A stretch of DNA of 64,000 nucleotides from Paragemmobacter amnigenus (GCF_009908265.2 NZ_JAAATX020000001.1:186001-250000); one strand, 5' to 3'. Positions 28,910-39,160 are shown, counted from the first letter of the stretch. The notes: generated from the letters alone by a model not told the origin. Program-made: numbers and translations.

Positions 28910-31069
28910 TCAGTGCGCGCCCCCCGAGAGCGTCATCCACGTGATCAGGGCGGCGATGCCCAGAACCATGGCAAAGGCATAGTGGAACAGATAGCCGGAC
29001 TGCGCGCGTGACGCGAGCCGCGTGAAGAAGGGGATGATCCCCATGGCAACGCCGTTGATCGACCCGTCGATCACCGCGCCGTCGCCCTTCTTCCACAGGA
29101 ACCCGCCCAGCCACTTTGCGGGCCGGACGAAGATCCAGTCGTAAAGCTCGTCGAAGTACCACTTGTTCAGCAGGAACAGGTAGAGCGGGCGCTGCTGTTC
29201 GGCGAGCTTGCCGGGCAGGTCCGGACGGCGGATGTAGAACTGGAAGGCCAGCAGGAAGCCAAGGACCATCGCCACGAAGGGCGAGACCTTGACCCATTTC
29301 GGCACCAGATGCGCCTCGTGCAGGACGTGGTTCTCGGGGCCGATGAAGATGGCGCCCTGACCGGGGACCGGCTGCGGGAAGGCATGGCCTTCGGCTGCGG
29401 CATGTTCGCCTTCGGTCGCGGTGGCATGGTCTTCGCCTTCGGTGGCGGTGGTGGCGGCGTGGTCGCCCTCGCCTTCGGTTGCGGCATGTTCCGCGACCGG
29501 CAGGCCGAACCACGAGCGGACCTTGCCCTCATCCCCGAAGAAGCTGTTGTACCAGATCATCCCCGAGAACACCGCGCCAAGCGCGAGGACGCCGAGCGGG
29601 ATCAGCATGACGGTCGGGCTTTCATGCGGTTCGTGGTGGCCGTGGCCGTGGTCGTCATGGCCGTGGCCATGCGCGTCGTGGCCGTGGTGGCCGTGACCAT
29701 GCGCGCGGCTGGTGCCGTAGAAGGTCAGGAACATCAGACGCCACGAGTAGAACGAGGTCATCCCCGCCGCCACGACCAGCAGCCAGAAGGCATAGTGGTT
29801 GCCGACATAGGCGCTCTCGATCACGGCGTCCTTCGACAGGAAGCCTGCGAAACCGTAATGCGTCAGCGGGATGCCGACCCCGGTGATGGCCAGCGTGCCG
29901 ATCATCATGGCCCAGAAGGTCAGCGGGATCTTCTTCCGCAGGCCGCCATAGTTGCGCATGTCCTGTTCGTGATGCGTGGCATGGATGACCGAGCCTGCGC
30001 CAAGGAACAGCATCGCCTTGAAGAAGGCGTGCGTGAACAGGTGGAACATGGCCACCGAATAGACGCCCACGCCCGCCGCCACGAACATGTAGCCGAGCTG
30101 CGAGCAGGTCGAATAGGCGATCACGCGCTTGATGTCGTTCTGCACGAGGCCGACGGTGGCCGCGAAGAAGGCGGTGGTCGCCCCCAGCACGGTGATGAAG
30201 AAGGTGGCCGAGGGCGCGAATTCGTAAAGCGGCGACATGCGGCAGACGAGGAAGACGCCCGCCGTCACCATGGTTGCCGCGTGGATCAGGGCCGACACCG
30301 GCGTCGGGCCTTCCATCGCGTCGGGCAGCCAGGTGTGCAGCAGAAGCTGTGCCGATTTCCCCATCGCCCCGATGAAGAGCAGCACCCCGATCAGGTTGGC
30401 CGCGTTCCATTCCCCCCAGAGGAAGGTCAGGTTCGTCTGCGCCAGTTCCGGCACGGCGGCGAAGACGTCGTCGAAGCGGATGCTGTCCGTCAGGAAGAAA
30501 AGCGCGAAGATGCCAAGGGCAAAGCCGAAGTCACCCACGCGGTTGACGACGAAAGCCTTGATCGCGGCGGCGTTGGCCGAGGGCTTCTTGTAGTAGAAGC
30601 CGATCAGCAAGTACGAGGCGACCCCCACCCCTTCCCAGCCGAAGAACATCTGCACGAGGTTGTCGGACGTCACCAGCATCAGCATGGAGAAGGTGAAGAA
30701 CGAGAGATAGGCGAAGAAACGCGCCCGATAGGGTTCGTCATCGCGCCAGTTGTCGTCATGCGCCATGTAGCCGAAGGAATAGAGGTGCACGAGGGCGGAG
30801 ACCGAGTTCACCACGACCAGCATGATCGCCGTCAGGCGGTCGATGCGGATGGCCCATTCCGAACCGAGGCTGCCGCTCTCGATCCAGCGCAGGAGCACGA
30901 CCTTGTAGGTCTCGCCGTCGAATTGCAGGAAGATGACCCAGGACAGGATGGCCGCAAGGAAGACAAGCGCGGTGGTGATCACCTGCCCCGTCCTTTCGCC
31001 AAGGAAACGCCAGCCGAAGCCGCAGATCAGCGCGCCGACAAGGGGCGCAAGGAGGATGATCGTTGCCAT
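28910..31069 (-). CDS. nuoL: NADH-quinone oxidoreductase subunit L with His-rich insertion
   Basis: 719 residues, longer than the 613 of the E. coli subunit. It is the distal proton-pumping subunit, with its lateral helix at the C-terminus. Conserved segments are [35 protein letters not shown] and [16 protein letters not shown]. The extra length lies between late helices: residues about 455-482 are a His/Gly/Asp run ([19 protein letters not shown]), and about 523-560 are a repeat of TEGE(G)DHA-type units. Both face the solvent by position. It is seven bases after nuoK. Confidence 0.97.
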   Translation of the reverse strand: MATIILLAPLVGALICGFGWRFLGERTGQVITTALVFLAAILSWVIFLQFDGETYKVVLLRWIESGSLGSEWAIRIDRLTAIMLVVVNSVSALVHLYSFGYMAHDDNWRDDEPYRARFFAYLSFFTFSMLMLVTSDNLVQMFFGWEGVGVASYLLIGFYYKKPSANAAAIKAFVVNRVGDFGFALGIFALFFLTDSIRFDDVFAAVPELAQTNLTFLWGEWNAANLIGVLLFIGAMGKSAQLLLHTWLPDAMEGPTPVSALIHAATMVTAGVFLVCRMSPLYEFAPSATFFITVLGATTAFFAATVGLVQNDIKRVIAYSTCSQLGYMFVAAGVGVYSVAMFHLFTHAFFKAMLFLGAGSVIHATHHEQDMRNYGGLRKKIPLTFWAMMIGTLAITGVGIPLTHYGFAGFLSKDAVIESAYVGNHYAFWLLVVAAGMTSFYSWRLMFLTFYGTSRAHGHGHHGHDAHGHGHDDHGHGHHEPHESPTVMLIPLGVLALGAVFSGMIWYNSFFGDEGKVRSWFGLPVAEHAATEGEGDHAATTATEGEDHATATEGEHAAAEGHAFPQPVPGQGAIFIGPENHVLHEAHLVPKWVKVSPFVAMVLGFLLAFQFYIRRPDLPGKLAEQQRPLYLFLLNKWYFDELYDWIFVRPAKWLGGFLWKKGDGAVIDGSINGVAMGIIPFFTRLASRAQSGYLFHYAFAMVLGIAALITWMTLSGGAH

Positions 31070-31075
31070 GGCGGC

Positions 31076-31381
31076 TTAACCCTTCATCACGTTGACGTCT
31101 TCCACGTCGATCGTCCCGCGGTTGCGGAAGAAGACGACGAGGATGGCAAGGCCGATGGCGGCCTCGGCGGCGGCGACGGTCAGGACGAACATGGTGAAGA
31201 CCTGTCCGACGAGATCGCCCAGATGCGAGGAGAAGGCGACGAGGTTGATGTTCACGGACAGGAGCATCAACTCGATCGACATCAGGATAACGATGACATT
31301 CTTCCGGTTCAGGAAGATGCCGAAGATCCCGATGACGAAAAGCGCCGCGGCGACCGTCAGGTAATGTTCAAGTCCAACCAT
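31076..31381 (-). CDS. nuoK: NADH-quinone oxidoreductase subunit K
   Basis: 101 residues from ATG 31381 ([18 protein letters not shown]), preceded by GAGGGAACGAGAG. Three membrane helices carry the conserved glutamates of the proton path in [17 protein letters not shown] and [13 protein letters not shown]. It is separated from nuoJ by an inserted lipoprotein gene, an unusual interruption since nuoJ and nuoK are normally adjacent. Confidence 0.98.
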   Translation of the reverse strand: MVGLEHYLTVAAALFVIGIFGIFLNRKNVIVILMSIELMLLSVNINLVAFSSHLGDLVGQVFTMFVLTVAAAEAAIGLAILVVFFRNRGTIDVEDVNVMKG

Positions 31382-31410
31382 CTCTCGTTCCCTCAGGGCG
31401 TTTTGCCCGT

Positions 31411-31914
31411 TCAGTTCGTTTGGGCCGCCCCTGCGGCCAGTTTCGTGCATTGCTCGGCCCCGCCCGCGCTGCGGCTGACGGGGACGCCGGCCGCGCGCAG
31501 GGCGGACTCCGTGGCGGTCAGGTCGGCAAGACCCACCTTGAGCCGGAGCCGCGCCTGTTCGACTGCGGCGGTATTGTCGTAATCGGGGCCGCGGCGGGCC
31601 TGATCGGCGCTGGCGCGGGTGACGCCTGCGCGCAGCACGGTCTGCGTCGGGCAGTCGATGATGTCGAGGCGGGTTTCGGTATAGCTGTCGCGCCTGGGCC
31701 CGCGGCAGATTTCCGTTTCGGACTTTGTCACGAAGCGCCGCGCCGGATCGCCAAGAACGGCGACGGTGCCATCCGCCTCGCATTTGGTGGCAAGGCCCAT
31801 GTCGACGGCCTGTTCATCCGACACGCAGGCCGACAGGGCGAAGGCCGCGCCAAGGAGAGCCGCCGCGGCGATGCCGCGCGGGGTTCCCTTTGTCTGCGTC
31901 CACTGTCCAACCAT
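31411..31914 (-). CDS. Putative lipoprotein inserted between nuoJ and nuoK
   Basis: 167 residues. [30 protein letters not shown] is a lipoprotein signal peptide with lipobox LSAC (cysteine 30). The mature part is soluble with two further cysteines near ICRGPR and IDCPTQ and one near the end, and a charged middle ([19 protein letters not shown]). No family recognised. GAGGGAACCGAAG upstream resembles the site before nuoK. It sits 29 bases before nuoK and is certainly part of the nuo transcript. It may be a complex I accessory factor or a passenger. Confidence 0.78.
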   Translation of the reverse strand: MVGQWTQTKGTPRGIAAAALLGAAFALSACVSDEQAVDMGLATKCEADGTVAVLGDPARRFVTKSETEICRGPRRDSYTETRLDIIDCPTQTVLRAGVTRASADQARRGPDYDNTAAVEQARLRLKVGLADLTATESALRAAGVPVSRSAGGAEQCTKLAAGAAQTN

Positions 31915-31927
31915 CTTCGGTTCCCTC

Positions 31928-31997
31928 GGGCCTTTGGCCCTTTTTGTCGTTCTGCCGGGCGTTGCCGCCCGACCCGTAGGGCGGGGTTCACCCCGCC
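31928..31997 (-). repeat. Three adjacent hairpins between nuoJ and the lipoprotein gene
   Basis: GGGCC/GGCCC (31928-31932, 31936-31940), CGGGCG/CGCCCG (31956-31961, 31966-31971) and GGCGGGG/CCCCGCC (31980-31986, 31991-31997) lie in the 104-base gap. A second GGGTTCACCCCG follows at 32004. They could block 3'-5' decay or attenuate transcription inside the nuo operon. Confidence 0.6.
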
Positions 31998-32018
31998 TTG
32001 GACGGGTTCACCCCGCTG

Positions 32019-32633
32019 TCAGAGCCCCTGCCCCGGCTTCACATCCTTGAGTTCCATCGCCTTGGCCGGATCGCGCCACATCTGGGCCAGCACGTTCTGC
32101 CGCTTCACATCCTTGCGGTGGCGCAGCGTCAGGAGGATCGCGCCGATCATCGCGACCAGCAGCACCAGACCGGACGCCTGGAACAGGTAGATGTACTTGT
32201 CATAGATCAGCAGCCCCAGCGCCTTGGTGTTTTCCACCTGTGCGGCGTCGGGCGCCACGGCCTGCCGCAGGCCAAGCGCGCCTTCGGCCTGCACCCATGC
32301 GCCCACACCCAGCGTGATCTGCATCAGCAGGACGACCCCGATCAGCAGGCCGAGCGGCATGTATTTCGCCATCTCGCCCTTCAGCTCGGCAAAGTCGATG
32401 TCCAGCATCATGACGACGAAGAGGAAGAGAACCGCCACCGCGCCGACATAGACGATGATCAGAAGCATCGCGACGAATTCCGCCCCCAGAAGCACGAAGA
32501 GCCCCGCCGAGGACAGGAAGGCGAGGATCAGCCAGAGCACCGAATGCACGGGGTTCCGGCTGACCGTCACCAGCAGGCCCGCCGTCACCGTGACGATGGC
32601 GAAGGCATAGAAGGCGTAATCTGCAACGCTCAT
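32019..32633 (-). CDS. nuoJ: NADH-quinone oxidoreductase subunit J
   Basis: 204 residues with five membrane helices. It carries the conserved pi-bulge helix region in [21 protein letters not shown], central to coupling in complex I. The C-terminus is a basic tail ([19 protein letters not shown]). It overlaps the upstream carboxymuconolactone-decarboxylase-like gene by four bases (ATGA). Confidence 0.98.
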   Translation of the reverse strand: MSVADYAFYAFAIVTVTAGLLVTVSRNPVHSVLWLILAFLSSAGLFVLLGAEFVAMLLIIVYVGAVAVLFLFVVMMLDIDFAELKGEMAKYMPLGLLIGVVLLMQITLGVGAWVQAEGALGLRQAVAPDAAQVENTKALGLLIYDKYIYLFQASGLVLLVAMIGAILLTLRHRKDVKRQNVLAQMWRDPAKAMELKDVKPGQGL

Positions 32634-33040
32634 GCGTCTTTCTCCTCAACTTCCGCGAAGACGGACTGGGCGATTTCCAGCGCCTTCTGCATGGCGGGCA
32701 GGCCGCCGAACATGCTCATCTGCCAGATCACCTCGGCGATCTCGCGTTGGGTGGCGCCGGCCTCGAGGGCGTGGCGCACGGTCAGTTTCAGTTGCGGTTC
32801 GGCCTGCGCGCCAAGCACGGTCAGCGCGGCGATGGTGACCAGAAGCCGCGTCTTGGCATCCAGACCCTCGCGGTTGAAGGTCTTGCCGAACCACATTTCC
32901 ATCATGTCTTTCGACATGGTGGGGAAGAACTGCTCGAACCCCTTCACCTGCATGTTTTCAAGCGCAGGGTTGAAGGCGCGGACCATCTCCTGCCCGCTTT
33001 CCATCATCTGCTGGAACATCTTGGTGAAGGCGTCATTCAT
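32630..33040 (-). CDS. Carboxymuconolactone decarboxylase family protein
   Basis: 136 residues of the AhpD-like/CMD fold: [52 protein letters not shown]. The CxxC of AhpD-type peroxidase partners is absent, so it is probably not a thiol reductase. The N-terminus is Met-rich and helical. It lies between nuoI and nuoJ, six bases after nuoI and overlapping nuoJ. An unidentified reading frame is known at similar positions in related nuo/nqo operons; whether it contributes to complex I is unknown. Confidence 0.88.
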   Translation of the reverse strand: MNDAFTKMFQQMMESGQEMVRAFNPALENMQVKGFEQFFPTMSKDMMEMWFGKTFNREGLDAKTRLLVTIAALTVLGAQAEPQLKLTVRHALEAGATQREIAEVIWQMSMFGGLPAMQKALEIAQSVFAEVEEKDA

Positions 33041-33046
33041 CTGCGG

Positions 33047-33541
33047 TCACCGGTAGGGCGCGTCGAGTTCGAGATTGCGGGCAATCTCGGCCTCCCAGCG
33101 CGCGCCGTTCTCGAGGAGTTTTTCCTTGTTGTAGAAAAGCTCTTCGCGGGTTTCGGTCGAGAATTCGAAGTTCGGACCTTCGACGATGGCATCGACGGGG
33201 CAGGCTTCCTGGCAGAAGCCGCAATAGATGCATTTCGTCATGTCGATGTCATAGCGCGTGGTGCGGCGGCTGCCGTCCTCGCGCGGTTCGGCGTCGATGG
33301 TGATGGCCTGCGCGGGGCAGACGGCCTCGCACAGCTTGCAGGCGATGCAGCGTTCCTCGCCATTCGGATAGCGGCGCAGCGCGTGTTCGCCGCGGAAGCG
33401 GGGGGACAGCGGGCCCTTCTCGTGCGGGTAGTTCACCGTCGCCTTGGGGGCGAAGAAATACTTCATGCCAAGGGCGAAGCCCTTGATGAAGTCCTGCAGC
33501 AGGAAGTAGCGCGTGGCGCGGGTCCAGTCGATGTTTGCCAT
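33047..33541 (-). CDS. nuoI: NADH-quinone oxidoreductase subunit I
   Basis: 164 residues from ATG 33541 ([18 protein letters not shown]); the longer frame runs back into nuoH. It carries two [4Fe-4S] clusters, N6a and N6b, with ligands C65, C68, C71, C75 and C104, C107, C110, C114 in two CxxCxxCxxxCP motifs. The amphipathic N-terminal helix attaches it to the membrane. It lies two bases after nuoH. Confidence 0.98.
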   Translation of the reverse strand: MANIDWTRATRYFLLQDFIKGFALGMKYFFAPKATVNYPHEKGPLSPRFRGEHALRRYPNGEERCIACKLCEAVCPAQAITIDAEPREDGSRRTTRYDIDMTKCIYCGFCQEACPVDAIVEGPNFEFSTETREELFYNKEKLLENGARWEAEIARNLELDAPYR

Positions 33542-33543
33542 TT

Positions 33544-34581
33544 TCAGCCTCCGATCGTCCAGCGGGCCCAGAAGCCGCCGAGCACTTCGAATTTCGCAAG
33601 GAAGGCCACGATCACCACCCATGCGAGCGAGAGGGGAAGAAAGACCTTCCAGCCGATCCGCATGAGCTGGTCATAGCGGTAGCGGGGAACGATGGCCTTC
33701 ACCATCGCGAAGAGGAAGAAGAAGAAGGCCATCTTGGCGATCATCCACCACCAGCCGTCGGGCAGGCCCGGGATGGGCGAGAGCCAGCCGCCGAAGAACA
33801 GGATGCTCATCAGCGCGCACATCAGGTAGATGGCGATGTATTCGCCCGCCATGAACAAGAGGAACGGGGTGGAGGAATATTCCACCATGAACCCCGCGAC
33901 GAGTTCGGATTCCGCCTCGGGCAGGTCGAAGGGCGGGCGGTTGGTTTCGGCCAGAGCCGAGATGAAGAACAGCGCCACCATCGGCAGGTGCGGCAGCCAG
34001 TACCAGTTCAGCAGGCCGAGGTTGCCATCCTGCGCCTCGACGATCGCGGAAAGGTTCATGGAACCGGTCGAGATGATGATGCCGATGATGATCAGGCCCA
34101 GCGACACCTCGTAAGAGATCATCTGCGCGGCAGAGCGCAGCGAGCCGAGGAAGGGGTATTTGGAGTTCGACGCCCAGCCGCCCATGATCACGCCGTAGAC
34201 TTCCAGCGAGGACATGGCGAAGACGAAGAGGATGGCCACGTTGATGTTGGCCAGCACCCAGCCGTTGTCGAAGGGGATCACCGCCCATGCCATGAGCGCG
34301 AGAACGAAGGAGAGCATCGGCGCAAGGAAGAAGACCGGACGGTCCGCACCTGCGGGGATCACGATTTCCTTGAAGACGTATTTCGCGGCATCGGCCACGG
34401 TCTGCAGCAGGCCCCACGGCCCCACCACGTTCGGCCCGCGCCGCATCTGCACCGCCGCCCAGATCTTCCGGTCGCCATAGACGAGGAAGAGCATGGAAAG
34501 CATCACGAAGCCGACAAGCAGCAGCGTCTGCGCCGCCACCAGAACCGCCGTCCCCATCCCCGTTGCGAAGAATTCCGTCAT
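33544..34581 (-). CDS. nuoH: NADH-quinone oxidoreductase subunit H
   Basis: 345 residues with about eight to nine membrane helices. It forms part of the quinone site and the start of the proton path. Conserved segments are [41 protein letters not shown] with conserved acidic residues, and [18 protein letters not shown]. It is preceded by a lipoprotein gene and followed by nuoI. Confidence 0.98.
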   Translation of the reverse strand: MTEFFATGMGTAVLVAAQTLLLVGFVMLSMLFLVYGDRKIWAAVQMRRGPNVVGPWGLLQTVADAAKYVFKEIVIPAGADRPVFFLAPMLSFVLALMAWAVIPFDNGWVLANINVAILFVFAMSSLEVYGVIMGGWASNSKYPFLGSLRSAAQMISYEVSLGLIIIGIIISTGSMNLSAIVEAQDGNLGLLNWYWLPHLPMVALFFISALAETNRPPFDLPEAESELVAGFMVEYSSTPFLLFMAGEYIAIYLMCALMSILFFGGWLSPIPGLPDGWWWMIAKMAFFFFLFAMVKAIVPRYRYDQLMRIGWKVFLPLSLAWVVIVAFLAKFEVLGGFWARWTIGG

Positions 34582-34593
34582 GATGCCTTTCCC

Positions 34594-35007
34594 TCAGACC
34601 GTCGGAATCCCGAGAGAGCCGCAATCGCGCACCGTCACTTCGGCGTCGATCGTTTTCAGCCCCATCGGAAGGGCGGCAGAGATGACATAGACCGCATCCC
34701 CGCGCCAGATTTCACCCGTTTGCGCCACGGTCGTGCGCACATGGCGCGCAAAACCGAAGCCGCGGATCAGGGCGTATTGGGCCGCAGCACAGCGTCCATA
34801 CGCCTCGACATCCGCATTGTCCCGCGCGCCTTGCATGGCGACGCGGAAATTCACAAGATCGCCGTCCAGAAGGATCGTCTCGATCCCCTGATAGGACGGG
34901 TTGAAGCTGCCCATGCCGGACACTTCGGGCGCCGACGCAGGCGCGCAGGCGGACAGGATCGCTGCCGCGACCCCTGCCCCTGCGATGATGCCCGCGTTGC
35001 GTGCCAT
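34594..35007 (-). CDS. Putative lipoprotein between nuoG and nuoH
   Basis: 137 residues. MARNAGIIAGAGVAAAILSAC is a lipoprotein leader with lipobox LSAC (cysteine 21). The mature domain has DGDLVNFRVAMQGARDNADVEAYGRCAAAQYALIRG and ends GLKTIDAEVTVRDCGSLGIPTV, with two cysteines that may pair. I do not know the family. It starts four bases after nuoG's stop and ends 12 bases before nuoH, so it is translated as part of the nuo series. Confidence 0.8.
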   Translation of the reverse strand: MARNAGIIAGAGVAAAILSACAPASAPEVSGMGSFNPSYQGIETILLDGDLVNFRVAMQGARDNADVEAYGRCAAAQYALIRGFGFARHVRTTVAQTGEIWRGDAVYVISAALPMGLKTIDAEVTVRDCGSLGIPTV

Positions 35008-35011
35008 CAGA

Positions 35012-37024
35012 TCACTCCGCCGCCATCGCCACGCGGGCGCGTTCGGCCGCCATCGCCGACAGCTCGCCCATCAGGGCCGAGGCGCGGGCGACGGGGTTGG
35101 TCAGGTAGAAGTCGCGCAGCGCCGTGCGGAAATCGGCCTTGGCCGGTTCGCGCAGGTCGAGCGGTTGCCACGCGTTCACGGCCACCTCGTCCACGCGGCC
35201 CAGATGCGGATGCGCGGCCACCAGCGCGCGGCGCAGCGCCGCCAGGCTGTCCCACGGCAGGGTCGCGCCGAGTTCGCCCGAGAGCGCGCGCAGGATCGCC
35301 CAGTTCTCCTTCGCCTCGCCCGGGGCGAAACCGGCGCGCAGCGCCAGTTGCGGACGGCCTTCGGTGTTGACGAAAAGGCCGTTCTCTTCGGTCCAGGCGG
35401 CACCCGGCAGGATCACGTCGGCACGCATCGCGCCGCGGTCGCCATGGCTGCCCTGATAGATCACGAAGGGACCGGCGGCGATTTCCACCTCGTCCGCGCC
35501 GAGGTTGTAGATCACCTCTGCCCCTTCGGTCGCCGCTGCCAGCCCGCCTTCGGTCACGGCGCCCACATCCAGCGCGCCCACGCGGGAGGCCGCCGTATGC
35601 AGGACCAGAAGCTTCGCCCCTGTGGCCGCGCAAAGCGCCATGGCCTGCGACAGCACGGCCTCGCCATCGGCTTCGTTGATCGCGCCCTGACCGACGATCA
35701 CCAGACCGGCCTTGTCGGACGGTTTCGCCGCCTTGACCGCCGCCACCAGCGCGGCGCGGTCGGTGCCGGCATGGGTGACGGCATAGGTCAGGTCCGCGGC
35801 GGGGCCGATCAGCGTGACCTGCGCGCCCAGCGTCCATGCCTTGCGGATGCGGGCGTTCAGGACCGGTGCCTCGAGGCGCGGATTGGTGCCGATCAGGGTG
35901 ATGTGGCGGGCGGTGTCGATATCCTCGATCCGCGCGGTGCCGACATAGGCCGAACGGTTGCCTGCCGGAAGCCGCGCGCCATCGGTACGGGATTCGACCT
36001 TGCCGCCCATGCCTTCGACCAGTTGCTTCAGCGACCAGATCGCCTCGACCGGGGCCAGATCGCCCACGATGCCCGCGACCTTCCTGCCCTTCATCGCCGA
36101 GGCGGCGGCGACCAGCGCCTCGCCCCATGTCGCCTTACGCAGTTTGCCGTTTTCGCGGATATAGGGCGTGTCCAGACGCTGGCGGCGCAGGCCGTCCCAG
36201 ACGAAGCGGGTTTTGTCGGAAATCCATTCCTCGTTCACGCCGTCATGGTTGCGCGGCAGGATGCGCATGACTTCGCGGCCTTTGGTATCGACGCGGATGT
36301 TCGACCCCAGCGCGTCCATCACGTCGATGGTTTCGGTCTTGGTCAGTTCCCACGGGCGGGCGGTGAAGGCGTAAGGCTTCGAGGTCAGCGCGCCGACGGG
36401 GCAGAGGTCGATGATGTTGCCCTGAAGGTTACTGTCCAGCGTCATGTTGAGGTAGGAGGTGATCTCGCTATCCTCGCCGCGCCCAGTCTGGCCCATCTGG
36501 GTGATGCCCGCCACTTCGGTCGTGAAGCGGACGCAGCGCGTGCAGGAGATGCAGCGCGTCATCTTGGTGGCGACCAGCGGGCCGAGGTTCAGGTCGTCGG
36601 AGGCACGCTTGGGTTCGCGGTAGCGCGAGAAATCCACGCCGTAAGCCATTGCCTGATCCTGCAGGTCGCATTCGCCGCCCTGATCGCAGATCGGGCAGTC
36701 GAGCGGGTGGTTGATCAGCAGGAATTCCATCACCCCTTCGCGCGCCTTCTTCACCATGGGCGACTTGGTCTTGACGACCGGCGCCTCGCCATTCGGGCCG
36801 GGGCGCAGGTCGCGGACCTGCATCGCGCAGGAGGCGGCGGGTTTCGGCGGGCCGCCCACGACCTCGACCAGACACATCCGGCAGTTGCCGGCGATGGACA
36901 GCCGCTCATGGTAGCAGAAGCGGGGGATCTCGATCCCGGCCACCTCGGCGGCCTGGATGATGGTCATCGCGCCATCCACCTCGACCTCGACGCCGTCGAT
37001 GTTGATCTTCTTCAGGTTCGTCAT
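35012..37024 (-). CDS. nuoG: NADH-quinone oxidoreductase subunit G
   Basis: 670 residues, shorter than the 900-residue E. coli form and typical of the alphaproteobacterial/mitochondrial type. The N-terminus binds a [2Fe-2S] cluster (C37, C48, C51, C66), an H/C-ligated [4Fe-4S] cluster N5 (H106, C110, C113, C119) and [4Fe-4S] N4 (C158, C161, C164, C208). The rest is a molybdopterin-oxidoreductase-like domain without the cofactor. The extra N7 cysteine motif is not seen. It transfers electrons from NuoE/F towards NuoI. Confidence 0.98.
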   Translation of the reverse strand: MTNLKKINIDGVEVEVDGAMTIIQAAEVAGIEIPRFCYHERLSIAGNCRMCLVEVVGGPPKPAASCAMQVRDLRPGPNGEAPVVKTKSPMVKKAREGVMEFLLINHPLDCPICDQGGECDLQDQAMAYGVDFSRYREPKRASDDLNLGPLVATKMTRCISCTRCVRFTTEVAGITQMGQTGRGEDSEITSYLNMTLDSNLQGNIIDLCPVGALTSKPYAFTARPWELTKTETIDVMDALGSNIRVDTKGREVMRILPRNHDGVNEEWISDKTRFVWDGLRRQRLDTPYIRENGKLRKATWGEALVAAASAMKGRKVAGIVGDLAPVEAIWSLKQLVEGMGGKVESRTDGARLPAGNRSAYVGTARIEDIDTARHITLIGTNPRLEAPVLNARIRKAWTLGAQVTLIGPAADLTYAVTHAGTDRAALVAAVKAAKPSDKAGLVIVGQGAINEADGEAVLSQAMALCAATGAKLLVLHTAASRVGALDVGAVTEGGLAAATEGAEVIYNLGADEVEIAAGPFVIYQGSHGDRGAMRADVILPGAAWTEENGLFVNTEGRPQLALRAGFAPGEAKENWAILRALSGELGATLPWDSLAALRRALVAAHPHLGRVDEVAVNAWQPLDLREPAKADFRTALRDFYLTNPVARASALMGELSAMAAERARVAMAAE

Positions 37025-37049
37025 CTGCCTACTCCGCAGCCATTCCTGT

Positions 37050-37072
37050 GCGGGATGCCGTGGGCATCCTGC
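37050..37072 (-). repeat. Intercistronic hairpin upstream of nuoG
   Basis: GGATGCC (37053-37059) pairs with GGCATCC (37063-37069) around GTG and extends to about ten pairs with one G-U. It lies in the 79-base gap between the DUF5333-like gene and nuoG and may set mRNA stability at this junction. Confidence 0.5.
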
Positions 37073-37103
37073 GGTCTTGTTCCGGTGTCCCAGCCCTGCC
37101 CGG

Positions 37104-37505
37104 TCATTCGGTGGACCTCAGCAGATAGCCGATAAGGGACTGTTTCGCGATTTCCTCGGCACCGATGCGGCAATAGGCGTCGGTCTTGCCGGGTTCGGCC
37201 CCTTTGGCCTTGAGCCATTCGGCCGCCTCTGCCTTGCCGCGCGCCTTTTCGGTGTCATCCGTCACGAAGGCGCGGATTTCCGAGACGCTGTAGCCTTTGT
37301 CCTGCGCATAGGCGCGGAGCTTGTTCAACTCGCCCAGTGCCCGCAGCTTGCGCGGTTCCATCGTGGGGCAGTTGTCGGCAATGGCATCGCCGATGAAGCC
37401 CTGCAGCAGGATGTGGTTGATATGCGGCTCCTTGTTGATCGGCATGTCGGCGGCATGCGCCGGGGCGGCGATCATCAGGGCGGCGATCAGGGAAAGGGTC
37501 TTCAT
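37104..37505 (-). CDS. DUF5333-like periplasmic protein
   Basis: 133 residues from ATG 37505, chosen for the perfect AAGGAGG six bases upstream and the signal peptide [18 protein letters not shown]. The mature protein is mostly helical with two cysteines (DNCPTM, AYCRIG) and the segments [23 protein letters not shown] and [18 protein letters not shown]. This matches my recollection of the DUF5333 family of Rhodobacteraceae nuo operons. Function unknown. Its ribosome site lies in a hairpin (37513-37535). Confidence 0.82.
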   Translation of the reverse strand: MKTLSLIAALMIAAPAHAADMPINKEPHINHILLQGFIGDAIADNCPTMEPRKLRALGELNKLRAYAQDKGYSVSEIRAFVTDDTEKARGKAEAAEWLKAKGAEPGKTDAYCRIGAEEIAKQSLIGYLLRSTE

Positions 37506-37512
37506 GGCGGCC

Positions 37513-37535
37513 TCCTTGGCAGTTCCTGCCAAGGA
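37513..37535 (-). promoter_or_regulatory. Hairpin that overlaps the ribosome site of the DUF5333-like gene
   Basis: TCCTTGGCAG (37513-37522) and CTGCCAAGGA (37526-37535) form a perfect 10-bp stem with a three-base loop. On the transcript its 3' arm contains AAGGA of the AAGGAGG ribosome site, which ends six bases before ATG 37505. When folded, most of the site is paired, so translation may depend on unfolding. Confidence 0.6.
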
Positions 37536-37603
37536 TGTGGGGACGATCCGGCGTGATATGCCATCACAAGCGCGGGTAGAGGCGGCGGTCATCGCATAGC
37601 GGG

Positions 37604-37858
37604 TCATGCACAGCCCTCCGCAAAGACCCATGCGCCGCCCTGATAGCGGTCATAGATCGAGGGGCGCAGGGATTGCCCGCGGGCGGCACAATCCGCCTCG
37701 GCCTGTTTGCGGGCGGCGGCACCTTCCCAGTTGGCGTATTGCGTGCCCGCGCGCGTCACGGTCAAGGGCGCAGCCGCGACCGCCGCGCCGTCCGGCGCGG
37801 AGCGCACGCAGCCTGTGGCCGCGAGGCAAAGGGTCAGGGCTGCCGCCATCCGTCTCAC
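37604..37858 (-). CDS. Small putative lipoprotein downstream of nuoF
   Basis: 84 residues from GTG 37858, which overlaps the nuoF stop as GTGA and gives a normal lipoprotein leader, (M)[16 protein letters not shown], with cysteine 17. The ATG at 37849 would leave a leader without positive charge. The mature part is [44 protein letters not shown] and ends AEGCA. Two extra cysteines may pair. The family is unknown. It is the third lipoprotein within the nuo operon. Confidence 0.72.
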   Translation of the reverse strand: MRRMAAALTLCLAATGCVRSAPDGAAVAAAPLTVTRAGTQYANWEGAAARKQAEADCAARGQSLRPSIYDRYQGGAWVFAEGCA

Positions 37859-39150
37859 TCCGCCGCGACCGCCGAGAGGCGGCCCGTCTTTTTCGCCTTG
37901 ATGCGATCCTCGATCTCGTCGCGGAAGGCGCGCACCAGCCCCTGGATCGGCCATGCCGCCGCATCGCCAAGGGCGCAGATCGTGTGGCCTTCGACCTGTT
38001 TGGTCACGGAAAGCAGCATGTCGATTTCCTCGACTTCCGCCTCGCCGCGCACCAGACGGTCCATCACGCGCATCATCCAGCCCGTGCCTTCGCGGCAGGG
38101 GGTGCACTGGCCGCAGCTTTCATGCTTGTAGAACTTGGACAGCCGCCAGATCGCCTTGATGACGTCGGTGGACTGGTCCATCACGATCACCGCCGCCGTG
38201 CCAAGGCCGGACCGCTGTTCGCGCAGCCAGTCGAAATCCATGATGGCGTCGTCGCATTGCGCCTGCGTGAGCAGCGGCACCGACGACCCGCCGGGGATCA
38301 CGGCCTTGAGGTTCTTCCACCCGCCGCGCACGCCGCCGCAGTGACGGTCGAGCAGCTCCTTGAGCGGGATCGACATCGCCTCTTCGACGACGCAGGGGTT
38401 GTTGACGTGGCCCGAGATGCCGAACAGCTTGGTCCCCGCATTGTTCGGGCGGCCAAAGCCTGCGAACCATTCGGGGCCACGGCGCAGGATGGTGGGGACC
38501 ACCGCGATGGATTCCACGTTGTTCACCGTGGTCGGGCAGCCGTAGAGGCCCGAACCGGCGGGGAACGGCGGCTTCATCCGGGGCATGCCCTTCTTGCCTT
38601 CGAGGGATTCCAGCAGCGCCGTTTCCTCGCCGCAGATATAGGCCCCTGCCCCGTGATGCAGGTAAAGGTCGAAGTCCCAGCCCGACTTCGCGGCGTTCTT
38701 GCCCAGAAGCCCTGCGTCATAGCATTCGTCGATGGCGGCCTGCAGCGCCTCGCGTTCGCGGATGTATTCACCGCGGATGTAGATGTAGCAGGCATTCGCC
38801 CCCATCGCGAAGGAGGCGATCAGGCAGCCTTCGATCAGGGTGTGGGGATCATGGCGCATGATCTCCCGGTCCTTGCAGGTGCCAGGTTCGGATTCGTCGG
38901 CATTGACCACCAGATAGGAGGGGCGGCCGTCCGACTGCTTGGGCATGAAGGACCATTTCAGGCCCGTCGGGAAGCCCGCGCCGCCGCGGCCGCGCAGACC
39001 CGAGGCCTTGACCTGTTCGATGATCGTGTCCCGACCGCGCGCGATGATCGCGGCAGTGCCGTCCCAATGGCCACGCTTCTTCGCCCCCGCAAGGGTGCGG
39101 TCATGCATCCCGTAGAGGTTCGTGAAGATGCGGTCCTGATCCTTGAGCAT
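37855..39150 (-). CDS. nuoF: NADH-quinone oxidoreductase subunit F
   Basis: 431 residues. It holds the NADH site, FMN and [4Fe-4S] cluster N3. The FMN/NADH glycine-rich loop [13 protein letters not shown] is at 54-66, with [14 protein letters not shown] and [19 protein letters not shown] after it. Cluster ligands are in [11 protein letters not shown] plus the distal cysteine in [12 protein letters not shown]5337 gene precedes it by ten bases and a small lipoprotein gene overlaps its end. Confidence 0.98.
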   Translation of the reverse strand: MLKDQDRIFTNLYGMHDRTLAGAKKRGHWDGTAAIIARGRDTIIEQVKASGLRGRGGAGFPTGLKWSFMPKQSDGRPSYLVVNADESEPGTCKDREIMRHDPHTLIEGCLIASFAMGANACYIYIRGEYIREREALQAAIDECYDAGLLGKNAAKSGWDFDLYLHHGAGAYICGEETALLESLEGKKGMPRMKPPFPAGSGLYGCPTTVNNVESIAVVPTILRRGPEWFAGFGRPNNAGTKLFGISGHVNNPCVVEEAMSIPLKELLDRHCGGVRGGWKNLKAVIPGGSSVPLLTQAQCDDAIMDFDWLREQRSGLGTAAVIVMDQSTDVIKAIWRLSKFYKHESCGQCTPCREGTGWMMRVMDRLVRGEAEVEEIDMLLSVTKQVEGHTICALGDAAAWPIQGLVRAFRDEIEDRIKAKKTGRLSAVAAE

Positions 39151-39160
39151 GTCTTGCCCC

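Noticed and set aside
25863-31582. Long plus-strand open frames rich in His, Glu, Gln and Asp opposite nuoN, nuoM and nuoL.
   Set aside because: They are reverse images of hydrophobic codons in membrane subunits; no motif or start signal supports them.
35012-37024. Whether nuoG is a formate dehydrogenase or other molybdoenzyme.
   Set aside because: The N-terminal [2Fe-2S], N5 and N4 ligands and its place between nuoF and nuoH fit NuoG; the C-terminal domain lacks Mo-ligand motifs.
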